Shown in pieces: positions 1 to 6,884 of a DNA stretch of 11,961 nt. Source of the DNA: Bacteroidota bacterium (GTDB lineage Bacteria > Bacteroidota > Bacteroidia > Bacteroidales > P3); assembly GCA_030540495.1 (NCBI GenBank), contig JAUNWC010000018.1, forward strand, positions 1 through 11,961, written 5' to 3'. Each line of letters opens with the position of its first letter. The first letter of the stretch is position 1. The position numbers and the translations under genes were made by a program. The notes under the pieces are model-generated. The model saw only the letters and a program-made list of their open reading frames with translations. It had not been told where the DNA came from and searched no databases.

Positions 1-3
1 GTT

Positions 4-51
4 AAAAAATAGTATTGTTTTGGGAAAAAATAGTAATTTTGTAGCAATTTT
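4..51 (+). promoter_or_regulatory. Candidate mraZ promoter with phased short repeats
   Basis: TAATTTTG at 34-41 fits the Bacteroidota -7 consensus TAnnTTTG and lies 31 bases before the mraZ start. The best -33 candidate is ATTG at 14-17, with a spacer of 16, somewhat shorter than usual, so the match is imperfect. The same stretch carries a direct repeat, AAAAAATAGTA at 4-14 and again at 25-35 (period 21). A related decamer occurs as TAGTAATTTT at 31-40 and TAGCAATTTT at 42-51 (9 of 10 bases, period 11). The repeats are spaced near whole helical turns, as operator half-sites often are. MraZ is known in other bacteria to bind repeats before its own gene, so autoregulation is possible but inferred. 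An AT-rich leader can also produce such matches by chance. Confidence 0.35.
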
Positions 52-72
52 ATAAGGTATTAAACTTTTAGT

Positions 73-522
73 ATGTCATTGATAGTAGGTGTAGAATATT
101 GCAAAATGGATGGTAACGGAAGATTTAGGTTGCCGACTGCTTTCCTTAAGCAGTTGAATCTTTCTTCTGATAACCGTTTTTATATAAGACGCTCTATCTA
201 TGACAATTATTTGGAGTTATTTACCTATGATTCTTTTCAACAAGAGGTAAAAACGCTACAAGATAGGCTCAATCCTTACGACCCAGATGCCAAAAGATTG
301 TATCGCAAATATATAGAGAGCAATCTTATAGAAATGGATACTGCTGACAGGCTTAATATTCCTCCTATGTTGAGACAGAATGTAAATATAGAAAAGGATA
401 TTGTTGTGGTTGGTAGTGGAAAATTTATGGAAATTTGGGATGCCAACACATACAAAAACCTTGATAATGATGATTTTGATTACAAATCTTTGGCTAAGGA
501 ATTACTTGGTAAAGAAGAGTAA
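73..522 (+). CDS. mraZ: MraZ, transcriptional regulator of the dcw cluster
   Basis: MraZ is a DNA-binding protein of the SpoVT/AbrB-like fold that forms a ring and regulates the cell wall and division cluster it heads. This 149-residue protein has the two tandem half-domains of the family. The first has D13-x-N-G-R17 followed by P21, and the second has D89-x-x-D-R93 followed by P97-P98. The family signature is DxKGR, so both copies depart from it: Lys to Asn at 15 in the first and Gly to Asp at 92 in the second. The arginines, the residue type shown to matter for DNA binding in E. coli MraZ, are kept in both. The length is usual for the family. The ATG at 73 gives the expected short N-terminus before the first motif and has no clear Shine-Dalgarno sequence. 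As first gene of the cluster it probably responds to the phased repeats in its leader. The family call is firm; the regulatory target is inferred. Confidence 0.93.
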   Translation: MSLIVGVEYCKMDGNGRFRLPTAFLKQLNLSSDNRFYIRRSIYDNYLELFTYDSFQQEVKTLQDRLNPYDPDAKRLYRKYIESNLIEMDTADRLNIPPMLRQNVNIEKDIVVVGSGKFMEIWDANTYKNLDNDDFDYKSLAKELLGKEE

Positions 523-566
523 AAGAAATCTTTATGGTTTTAGAATGAGTGTTTGGATAAGAAAGA

Positions 567-1493
567 ATGAGTAACGAAACATATCATATACCCGTAATGT
601 TATCAGAGACTTTGCAAGGCTTGAATATCAATCCTAATGGAGTCTATGTGGATTTAACTTTTGGAGGAGGAGGTCATTCTAAGGCAATATTGGAAAATCT
701 TTCCTCGGAGGGTGAGTTATATGCTTTTGATAAAGACGAAGATGCAATAAAAAATACTATCAATGACGAGCGTTTTTGTCTTATACACGATGATTATTCC
801 AACCTGTCTAAACACCTTAGACTTTATCGCAAAACCCAAGTGGATGGAATACTTGCCGATTTGGGTATATCTTCTCATCAAATAGACGAAGGAGTAAGGG
901 GATTTTCTATCAACAAAACAGCCCCTTTGGATTTGCGTATGGATAGACGTTCTTCTATTACAGCCTCCGATATAATAAACACCTATGACAAAGAGCAATT
1001 GAAAGCAATCTTTAAGGAATATGCTCAAATTGCCAATGCCGGTCATTTGGCTGATAGGATAAGCAAGCAAAGAGAAATAAACCAAATAGTAAGTACAACG
1101 GATTTGATAGAGGTTATAAGACCTTTGGCTCCTAAGGGAAAGGAAAACAAATATTTTGCAAAGGTTTTTCAAGCCCTAAGAATAGAAGTCAATGATGAGT
1201 TAGGTAATTTGACCAAATGTTTGGAGCAATGTACTTCTTTGCTAAAAGAAGGTGGGAGGTTGGTTGTTATATCCTATCATTCTTTGGAAGATAAGTTGGT
1301 AAAGAATTTGCTGAAAAGCGGAAATACCTTAGGAAAGATAGAGAAAGATTTCTATGGCAATGTTATTTCTCCTTATAAGATAATAATAAAGAAACCTTTG
1401 CAAGCCTCAGAAGAAGAAATAATGAAAAATTCTCGCTCTCGCAGTGCCAAACTAAGAGTTGGTGAAAAAATAAAAGGAGGTCAAAATGGCTAA
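567..1493 (+). CDS. rsmH: RsmH, 16S rRNA (cytosine-1402-N4)-methyltransferase
   Basis: RsmH (MraW) uses S-adenosylmethionine to methylate N4 of C1402 in 16S rRNA, tuning the ribosomal P site. It is a cytoplasmic enzyme commonly found second in dcw clusters. The 308-residue length is normal. Visible family blocks are HIPVML at 7-12, the SAM-binding GGGGHS at 33-38, the acidic DKDEDA at 55-60, ADLGISS at 97-103 with RGFS at 111-114, LDLRMD at 121-126, FQALRIEVNDEL at 201-212, ISYHSLEDK at 235-243 and the C-terminal NSRSRSAKLR at 288-297. All motifs are intact, so it should be active. The chosen ATG places HIPVM a few residues from the N-terminus, as in homologues. The gene lies 44 bases after mraZ, and its last 8 bases overlap the next gene, so translation of the two is probably coupled. 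Confidence 0.97.
   Translation: MSNETYHIPVMLSETLQGLNINPNGVYVDLTFGGGGHSKAILENLSSEGELYAFDKDEDAIKNTINDERFCLIHDDYSNLSKHLRLYRKTQVDGILADLGISSHQIDEGVRGFSINKTAPLDLRMDRRSSITASDIINTYDKEQLKAIFKEYAQIANAGHLADRISKQREINQIVSTTDLIEVIRPLAPKGKENKYFAKVFQALRIEVNDELGNLTKCLEQCTSLLKEGGRLVVISYHSLEDKLVKNLLKSGNTLGKIEKDFYGNVISPYKIIIKKPLQASEEEIMKNSRSRSAKLRVGEKIKGGQNG
1473..1481 (+). promoter_or_regulatory. Strong Shine-Dalgarno sequence before the ftsL-like gene
   Basis: AAAGGAGGT lies inside the end of rsmH and ends 4 bases before the ATG at 1486. It fixes that start codon. It stands out because most starts in this window, as in Bacteroidota generally, have only A-rich leaders. The spacing is short, but the match to the anti-Shine-Dalgarno is extensive. 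Confidence 0.7.
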
Positions 1494-1815
1494 CATACTT
1501 AACTATTCTGGCGAGGCTATTCAGAAATATGTAAGTAGGCATTTGCTTTTTATCTTATATGTTGTCTTGTTGCTTATCATATATATAGGCACAAGATATA
1601 ATGAAGAAAAGGCTGTAACCGATATATACAACCTTTCCAAAGAAATATCAGAGGCACAGAAAAGATATTTGCAAATAAAGACTGCTTATCAACACACTAC
1701 TCAAATGACTTACATAGACTCTAAATTGGAGCCTATAGGTGTTGGCATTTCCAAAGAACCTATAAAGGATATTATTATTTATGAGGATAGTATAAAAAAT
1801 TCGGAGAGTAAATAA
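1486..1815 (+). CDS. ftsL: FtsL-like bitopic division protein
   Basis: This is a small single-pass membrane protein in the ftsL position. FtsL forms a complex with FtsQ and the FtsB equivalent and activates septal synthesis by FtsW-FtsI in the periplasm. The 109 residues divide into a short cytoplasmic segment (1-18), one hydrophobic span (about 19-36), a charged region with heptad-like character suited to a coiled coil (about 40-75), and a short C-terminal tail containing a PIGVGIS segment at 83-89. Such a Pro-Ile-Gly-rich tail is, as I recall it, typical of the FtsL-like family of Bacteroidota. Sequence identity to proteobacterial FtsL is not expected, so the call depends on topology, this tail and position between rsmH and ftsI. 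It overlaps rsmH by 8 bases and ends 5 bases before ftsI. Confidence 0.85.
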   Translation: MANILNYSGEAIQKYVSRHLLFILYVVLLLIIYIGTRYNEEKAVTDIYNLSKEISEAQKRYLQIKTAYQHTTQMTYIDSKLEPIGVGISKEPIKDIIIYEDSIKNSESK

Positions 1816-1820
1816 AGAAC

Positions 1821-4145
1821 ATGAGTACTAACAACAAAAATAGAGCAAGAGCATTGTCGGTTATCTTCTTATTGATGATAATACCATTTCTTTTTGTTGT
1901 TGGCAAAGTAATTTATTTGGAAACCTCTGAAAACGAATTTTGGGATAAAAGGGCAAAAGAATGGAATATTTCCAAACACAAAGTAAGTGCAAGAAGAGGA
2001 AATATTTATGCCATAGATAGTGAAAACGGAGAACAATTGCTTTTGGCTACTTCTTTGAGGTATTGGGATTTGTATTTGGATTTGGGCAAAGGTAAGGTTA
2101 GAAGTCCTTTTTCAAAAAAAGATACTATTGATTGGATAATACCACAAGAAGATTATAACAAGAAAATAGGGCAACTTTGCGTTAAACTCTCTTCTATGTT
2201 TGGCGACAAATCGGCTAATGAATACAAAAGATTTTTTGATGCTCAGAGAAGAAAGCAAAATCGTTATGTACTTATACACAAGGATGTAAGCGAGCAACAA
2301 CTAAACCAAATGAAACGTTTCCCTATACTTGGAAGAATATCTCGCATAAGTAAGGATAAAAAAGACACTACCTTTGTTCTGTCGGGAGTTATGGCAAAGG
2401 AGCCAAAATACAAAAGAGTTTACCCATATGGAGAATTGGCGCGAAGAACAATAGGAATACAAGTAAAGGGAGAGACTGCAGGATGTGATACTTGTTATGA
2501 CGGCATAGATGGATACTATACCAATAAGTTATCGGGCGTACATGGTTATAGATGGGAAAGACGTATCAACCCTAATCAATGGGTGCCTGTGGATAACGAG
2601 TTGGAAATAAAGGTGGAGGATGGCTTGGATGTTATTTCCACCATAGATGTTTCTTTGCAAGAGTTGGCAGAAACAGCACTTTTGAGATGTCTGGATAGTA
2701 ATCAGGCTGAGAGTGGAACGGTAATATTGATGGAAACCCATAGCGGACATATAAAAGCAATGGCAAATTTTACCAAACAAAAAGACGGTACTTATAGAGA
2801 AACAGAAAACATAGCGATAAGCAATAGATTTGAACCGGGTTCTACTTTTAAAATTGTAACGGCTATGATGCTTTTGGACAAAGGCTTGGCAGATACTTCT
2901 GATATAGTTCCTACGGGGGTAAAACACTTTCCTAACACCATAAAAGATATAAAGGACGTAGGCAAAGTAAGGCATGGGGATGTGTCTTTTAGACGAGCCT
3001 TAGAGATGTCTTCTAATGTGGGTATTAGTTCTTTGATTTATGATTTGTATTGCAAAGATAGAACAAAGCGACCAATGTTGCGAGAGGATTTGATGCAATA
3101 TTTTTCTTATGATAAATTGGATTGTGATTTGACTTTGCACGAGCCCGCCCCTATAATACGTAAAACGGTGCAAGTAGATGACCTTTTGCGTATGTCGTTT
3201 GGTTATGTTACGGCTATGACTCCTTTGCAAATGCTTACCTTTTATAATGGAATTGCTAATGGAGGCAAGGTTATGAAACCTCAGTTTGTACAGTCCATAG
3301 CACAAGACGGAAGAATAATACAGAATTTTGACCCTGTGGTATTGAAACAACAAATGTGCAGTCCTCAAACCCTTGCAAAAATACAAGATGTATTGAAACG
3401 AGTAGTTTTGTATGGAACGGGAAGAAAACTAAGAAACACTTCATATGGAATAGCGGGCAAAAGTGGTACTGCTGAAATAGGATACGATAATCAAAATCAA
3501 GTTCTTAGACATAGAGCCTCTTTTGTGGGCTATTTTCCTGCAGACGAGCCACAATATTCTTGTATAGTGGTTATATCCAAACCTCATAAGGCTTTGACAC
3601 ACGGAGGCGACCTTGCTGCTCCTGTATTTAGGGAGTTAAGCGATAGGGTTATAGGGACAAGTAAGTTTTATTATCCACAGAAAAATCAAAATACAGAAAA
3701 CTTTGCTCCTATTATGACCTATGGCAATGCTGAAAATTATAGCCTTTTGTGTAAGAATTTAGGGCTCTCTGTTCCTAAATTTCAATCGCAATGGATAAAA
3801 ACTTATTCTATGAATGGTAAGCCTCATTGCTCTGAGCAACAATTTACCAAGAGTATTATGCCAAATGTTGTTGGTTTGACTATAAGAGACGCTGTGTATA
3901 TGTTGGAAAATATGGGTTTGAAGGTAAGTTTTGCCGGTTATGGAAAGGTTATTTCTCAGAGCATAGCAAAAGGAAAATACATACATAGCGGGCAAGAAGT
4001 TTTCTTAAACCTTTCTTCAAATAAAGAAGAAAAAAAGGATACTATAAAAGAAAACAAAAACATAAATACCAGTAACGCAACATCTCACAAAGAGAAAGCC
4101 ACTATCAAACAAGACAAAAACAAAACAAACTCTAAAAAGAAATGA
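1821..4145 (+). CDS. ftsI: FtsI (PBP3-type) septal transpeptidase with PASTA domain
   Basis: FtsI is the class B penicillin-binding protein that cross-links septal peptidoglycan together with FtsW. This 774-residue protein has an N-terminal membrane anchor at about 11-31. The dimerisation or pedestal domain follows to about residue 275. The transpeptidase domain carries the three active-site motifs: STFK at 341-344 (nucleophile S341, base K344), SSN at 397-399 and KSGT at 547-550. A single PASTA domain covers about 679-731, beginning PNVVG, and usually contacts cell wall or muropeptide. The Lys/Asn/Glu-rich tail from 732 to 774 looks disordered. An unusual Cys-x-x-Cys pair, C222 and C225, lies in the pedestal where homologues that I recall have no cysteines; it would face the periplasm. 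The protein should be an active enzyme. The stop overlaps the murE start as ATGA. Confidence 0.95.
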   Translation: MSTNNKNRARALSVIFLLMIIPFLFVVGKVIYLETSENEFWDKRAKEWNISKHKVSARRGNIYAIDSENGEQLLLATSLRYWDLYLDLGKGKVRSPFSKKDTIDWIIPQEDYNKKIGQLCVKLSSMFGDKSANEYKRFFDAQRRKQNRYVLIHKDVSEQQLNQMKRFPILGRISRISKDKKDTTFVLSGVMAKEPKYKRVYPYGELARRTIGIQVKGETAGCDTCYDGIDGYYTNKLSGVHGYRWERRINPNQWVPVDNELEIKVEDGLDVISTIDVSLQELAETALLRCLDSNQAESGTVILMETHSGHIKAMANFTKQKDGTYRETENIAISNRFEPGSTFKIVTAMMLLDKGLADTSDIVPTGVKHFPNTIKDIKDVGKVRHGDVSFRRALEMSSNVGISSLIYDLYCKDRTKRPMLREDLMQYFSYDKLDCDLTLHEPAPIIRKTVQVDDLLRMSFGYVTAMTPLQMLTFYNGIANGGKVMKPQFVQSIAQDGRIIQNFDPVVLKQQMCSPQTLAKIQDVLKRVVLYGTGRKLRNTSYGIAGKSGTAEIGYDNQNQVLRHRASFVGYFPADEPQYSCIVVISKPHKALTHGGDLAAPVFRELSDRVIGTSKFYYPQKNQNTENFAPIMTYGNAENYSLLCKNLGLSVPKFQSQWIKTYSMNGKPHCSEQQFTKSIMPNVVGLTIRDAVYMLENMGLKVSFAGYGKVISQSIAKGKYIHSGQEVFLNLSSNKEEKKDTIKENKNINTSNATSHKEKATIKQDKNKTNSKKK

Positions 4146-5602
4146 AAACACTTAACGAAATATTAAGACATGTTAAAGTAGAGCAAATAATAAACGAAAA
4201 AGAGTTATTTGTAAAAGGACTTGCTTTTGATTCTCGTAAGGTGAAGGAAGATTTTGTTTTTGTGGCAGAAAAAGGAGAGCAAACAGACGGCCATTTGTTT
4301 ATAAGTAAGGCTATAGAGCAAGGAGCAAAAGCCATAGTCTTGGAACAAATGCTTAGAGAGGAGGATATAAATCCTAATGTGCTGTATATAAAAGTAAAGT
4401 CCTCTTCTTTGGCACTTGGTATTATGGCAAGCAATTACTATGATAGCCCAACGAAAAAACTAAAACTTGTGGGAATAACCGGTACCAATGGCAAAACAAC
4501 AACAGTAACACTTCTTTATCGTTTATTCTCCTCTATGGGTATTGCTTGTGGTTTGGTTTCCACTATAGAGAATAGAATAAACGAGCAAGTTTTTCCTACC
4601 GAAAGAACCACCCCCGATGCTCTAACTCTTAATGCTTTGTTTGCCCAAATGGTAACAGCGGGTTGTGAATATGCTTTTATGGAGGTTTCTTCTCATGCTG
4701 TAGTACAGAATCGTATTGCGGGATTAAATTTTGCTTGTGCAGTTTTTTCTAATATAACCTTAGACCACTTGGATTATCACAAGACTTTTGAGAACTATAT
4801 CAAGGCAAAAAAGAAGTTTTTTGACAATTTGACTTCCAAATCTTTTGCTATTAGTAATTTGGATGACAAAAACGGAGAAGTTATGCTCCAAAACACTAAG
4901 GCAAAAAAACTTTTCTATTCCTTATTAAGTCCTAAGGCTGATTATAGGGCAGTAGTTTTGGACGATAGTTTTGACGGTTTGCAAATAGTAATAGACAATA
5001 AAGAGATATTTTCTCCTTTGGTTGGTAGGTTCAATGCGTATAATTTATTGGCTATATATTCTGTTGCCACAACATTGGGACTTGACAAAGAAAAAATTCT
5101 CGTACATCTTTCTGCTCTTAATTCTGCTCCTGGTAGGTTTGAGAGATATAGGCTTTCTTCTGGTGCAGTGGCAATAATAGACTATGCACACACGCCGGAT
5201 GCTTTGGAAAATGTATTGAAAACCATAAACGAAATAAACAGAACAAAGAAGCAAAAAGTTATTTGTGTAGTAGGTTGCGGAGGCGATAGAGACAAAAGCA
5301 AGCGTCCTATTATGGCAACAATAGCACAGAAATTATCGGACATACTTGTACTAACCTCAGACAACCCTCGTACAGAAAAACCGGAGGATATTATTGAGGA
5401 TATGAAAAAGGGCTTAAAAGAAGACAAAGAAGGAAAGTTGCATTTTTGTATTACAGATAGAAAAGAGGCCATAAAACTTGCTTGCACCTTAGCAAAGAAA
5501 AATGATATTGTTCTTGTGGCGGGCAAAGGGCATGAGGATTATCAAGAGATAAATCATATAAAACATCATTTTGATGATAGGGAAGAGGTTTTGAAGTATT
5601 AA
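4142..5602 (+). CDS. murE: MurE, UDP-MurNAc-tripeptide ligase (meso-diaminopimelate type)
   Basis: MurE is the cytoplasmic ATP-dependent ligase that adds the third stem-peptide residue to UDP-MurNAc-L-Ala-D-Glu. It has 486 residues in the three Mur-ligase domains. The ATP loop GITGTNGKTTT is at 111-121 with K118, and TTPDALTLN at 156-164 belongs to the substrate site. K223, in a YIKAKKKFF context, fits the carbamylated lysine of the family. YAHTPDALENVL is at 348-359. In the C-terminal domain DNPR at 407-410 is the signature of enzymes that take meso-diaminopimelate rather than lysine, and GKGHEDYQ follows at 461-468. The DNPR motif supports a diaminopimelate-containing wall, as is usual for Bacteroidota. 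All catalytic motifs are present, in contrast to the reduced murD two genes later. It starts within the ftsI stop (ATGA) and ends 21 bases before mraY. Confidence 0.97.
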   Translation: MKTLNEILRHVKVEQIINEKELFVKGLAFDSRKVKEDFVFVAEKGEQTDGHLFISKAIEQGAKAIVLEQMLREEDINPNVLYIKVKSSSLALGIMASNYYDSPTKKLKLVGITGTNGKTTTVTLLYRLFSSMGIACGLVSTIENRINEQVFPTERTTPDALTLNALFAQMVTAGCEYAFMEVSSHAVVQNRIAGLNFACAVFSNITLDHLDYHKTFENYIKAKKKFFDNLTSKSFAISNLDDKNGEVMLQNTKAKKLFYSLLSPKADYRAVVLDDSFDGLQIVIDNKEIFSPLVGRFNAYNLLAIYSVATTLGLDKEKILVHLSALNSAPGRFERYRLSSGAVAIIDYAHTPDALENVLKTINEINRTKKQKVICVVGCGGDRDKSKRPIMATIAQKLSDILVLTSDNPRTEKPEDIIEDMKKGLKEDKEGKLHFCITDRKEAIKLACTLAKKNDIVLVAGKGHEDYQEINHIKHHFDDREEVLKY

Positions 5603-5623
5603 CAAATATATAAAGTAAAGGTT

Positions 5624-6877
5624 ATGTTGTACTATTTGTTTAATTATTTGGATAAGGAGTTGGGAATACCCGGAGCAGGAGTATTTCAATATATATCTTT
5701 TCGTGCCGCTATGGCTGTTATTTTTTCTCTGCTTATAACCATAGTTTTTGGAGGAAAATTAATAGCCTTCTTAAAGAGAAAACAGGTAGGAGAATTGGTA
5801 AGAGACCTTGGATTAGAAGGGCAAAAAGAAAAAGAAGGAACTCCAACAATGGGAGGCTTGATTATACTTGCTGCTATACTAATTCCAGTGCTTTTGTTTG
5901 CTAAATTAGACAATATATATATAGTCATTATGCTTATAACCACCATTTGGTTAGGAGCATTGGGGTTTAGAGACGACTACATAAAAGTTTTTAAGAAAAA
6001 CAAAGAAGGAATGCGTCCTCGTACCAAAATAGTAGGGCAGGTGCTTTTGGGTATTTTGGTTGGTTCGCTTATGTTCTTTTCTCCCGATATACGCATACAA
6101 GAAAAGCAAGAAATAGCAAAGTATTCTCAAACACATAATTTGAATGTTTCTTCTACATACGAACATGCTAAACAACAGTTTACCAAAGAATCTGAACATA
6201 GCACAAAGACAACAATACCTTTTGTAAAAAACCACGAATTTGACTATGCCAAACTCCTAAAATTCCTTGGCAAAGATTATCAAAAATATGCATGGTTGGT
6301 ATTTATTCCTATAGTTATTTTTATTATAATGGCGGTGAGTAATGGAGCAAATCTTACTGACGGAATAGACGGACTTGCCACAGGAACATCGGCTATTATA
6401 GGTTCCACTCTTGCTATTTTGGCATGGGTTAGTGGTAATATTATCTTTGCCAACTATCTCAATATAATGTATATTCCAGATATAGGAGAATTAACTATTT
6501 TTATAGCGGCTTTTGTAGGAGCAACGGCAGGTTTTCTTTGGTATAACACCTATCCTGCACAAGTATTTATGGGAGATACAGGCTCTTTGACCTTAGGAGG
6601 AATAATTGCAGTGTTTGCCATATTGATAAGAAAAGAATGGTTGTTAATCTTTCTTTGTGGTATTTTTATTATGGAAAGCGTAAGTGTAATAATGCAAGTC
6701 TCTTATTTCAAATATACCAAAAAGAAATATGGAGAGGGTAGAAGAATTTTTCTTATGACACCAATACACCACCACTTTCAAAAGAAAGGTTGGCACGAAG
6801 CAAAAATAGTTCAAAGATTTTTCCTTATATCTATGATTCTTGCAGTAATAACAATAGTAACCCTTAAATTAAGATAA
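5624..6877 (+). CDS. mraY: MraY, phospho-MurNAc-pentapeptide transferase (lipid I synthase)
   Basis: MraY moves phospho-MurNAc-pentapeptide from UDP to undecaprenyl phosphate in the inner membrane, giving lipid I. The 417-residue protein has about ten hydrophobic spans. Conserved blocks are GTPTMGGL at 72-79, the acidic RDDYIK at 116-121 (D117, D118), NLTDGIDGLATG at 243-254, MGDTGSLTLGG at 316-326 with D318, and the histidine cluster PIHHHFQKKGW at 380-390. A long hydrophilic insertion at about 154-220 separates the fourth and fifth spans and by topology lies in the periplasm. E. coli MraY has only a short loop there, but long versions are, as I recall, usual in Bacteroidota. AAAGG at 5617-5621 is a short-spaced weak ribosome binding site. 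The gene is complete to its normal C-terminus, which shows that the loss in the next gene did not damage it. Confidence 0.97.
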   Translation: MLYYLFNYLDKELGIPGAGVFQYISFRAAMAVIFSLLITIVFGGKLIAFLKRKQVGELVRDLGLEGQKEKEGTPTMGGLIILAAILIPVLLFAKLDNIYIVIMLITTIWLGALGFRDDYIKVFKKNKEGMRPRTKIVGQVLLGILVGSLMFFSPDIRIQEKQEIAKYSQTHNLNVSSTYEHAKQQFTKESEHSTKTTIPFVKNHEFDYAKLLKFLGKDYQKYAWLVFIPIVIFIIMAVSNGANLTDGIDGLATGTSAIIGSTLAILAWVSGNIIFANYLNIMYIPDIGELTIFIAAFVGATAGFLWYNTYPAQVFMGDTGSLTLGGIIAVFAILIRKEWLLIFLCGIFIMESVSVIMQVSYFKYTKKKYGEGRRIFLMTPIHHHFQKKGWHEAKIVQRFFLISMILAVITIVTLKLR

Positions 6878-6884
6878 AAAAACG

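Noticed and set aside
21..25. TGGGA as an E. coli-type MraZ box
   Set aside because: Only one copy is present in the leader, whereas such boxes come as phased repeats. More copies could lie before the window start, which cannot be seen.
2529..2975. Long antisense open frames (also at 717-1172, 6864-7313 and elsewhere)
   Set aside because: They are shadows of AT-rich genes with strong family matches on the + strand, and their translations show no recognisable motif or start signal.
6083..6283. Periplasmic insertion in MraY as a foreign domain
   Set aside because: A long loop at this place is, as I recall, usual in Bacteroidota MraY, and the flanking membrane spans are intact.
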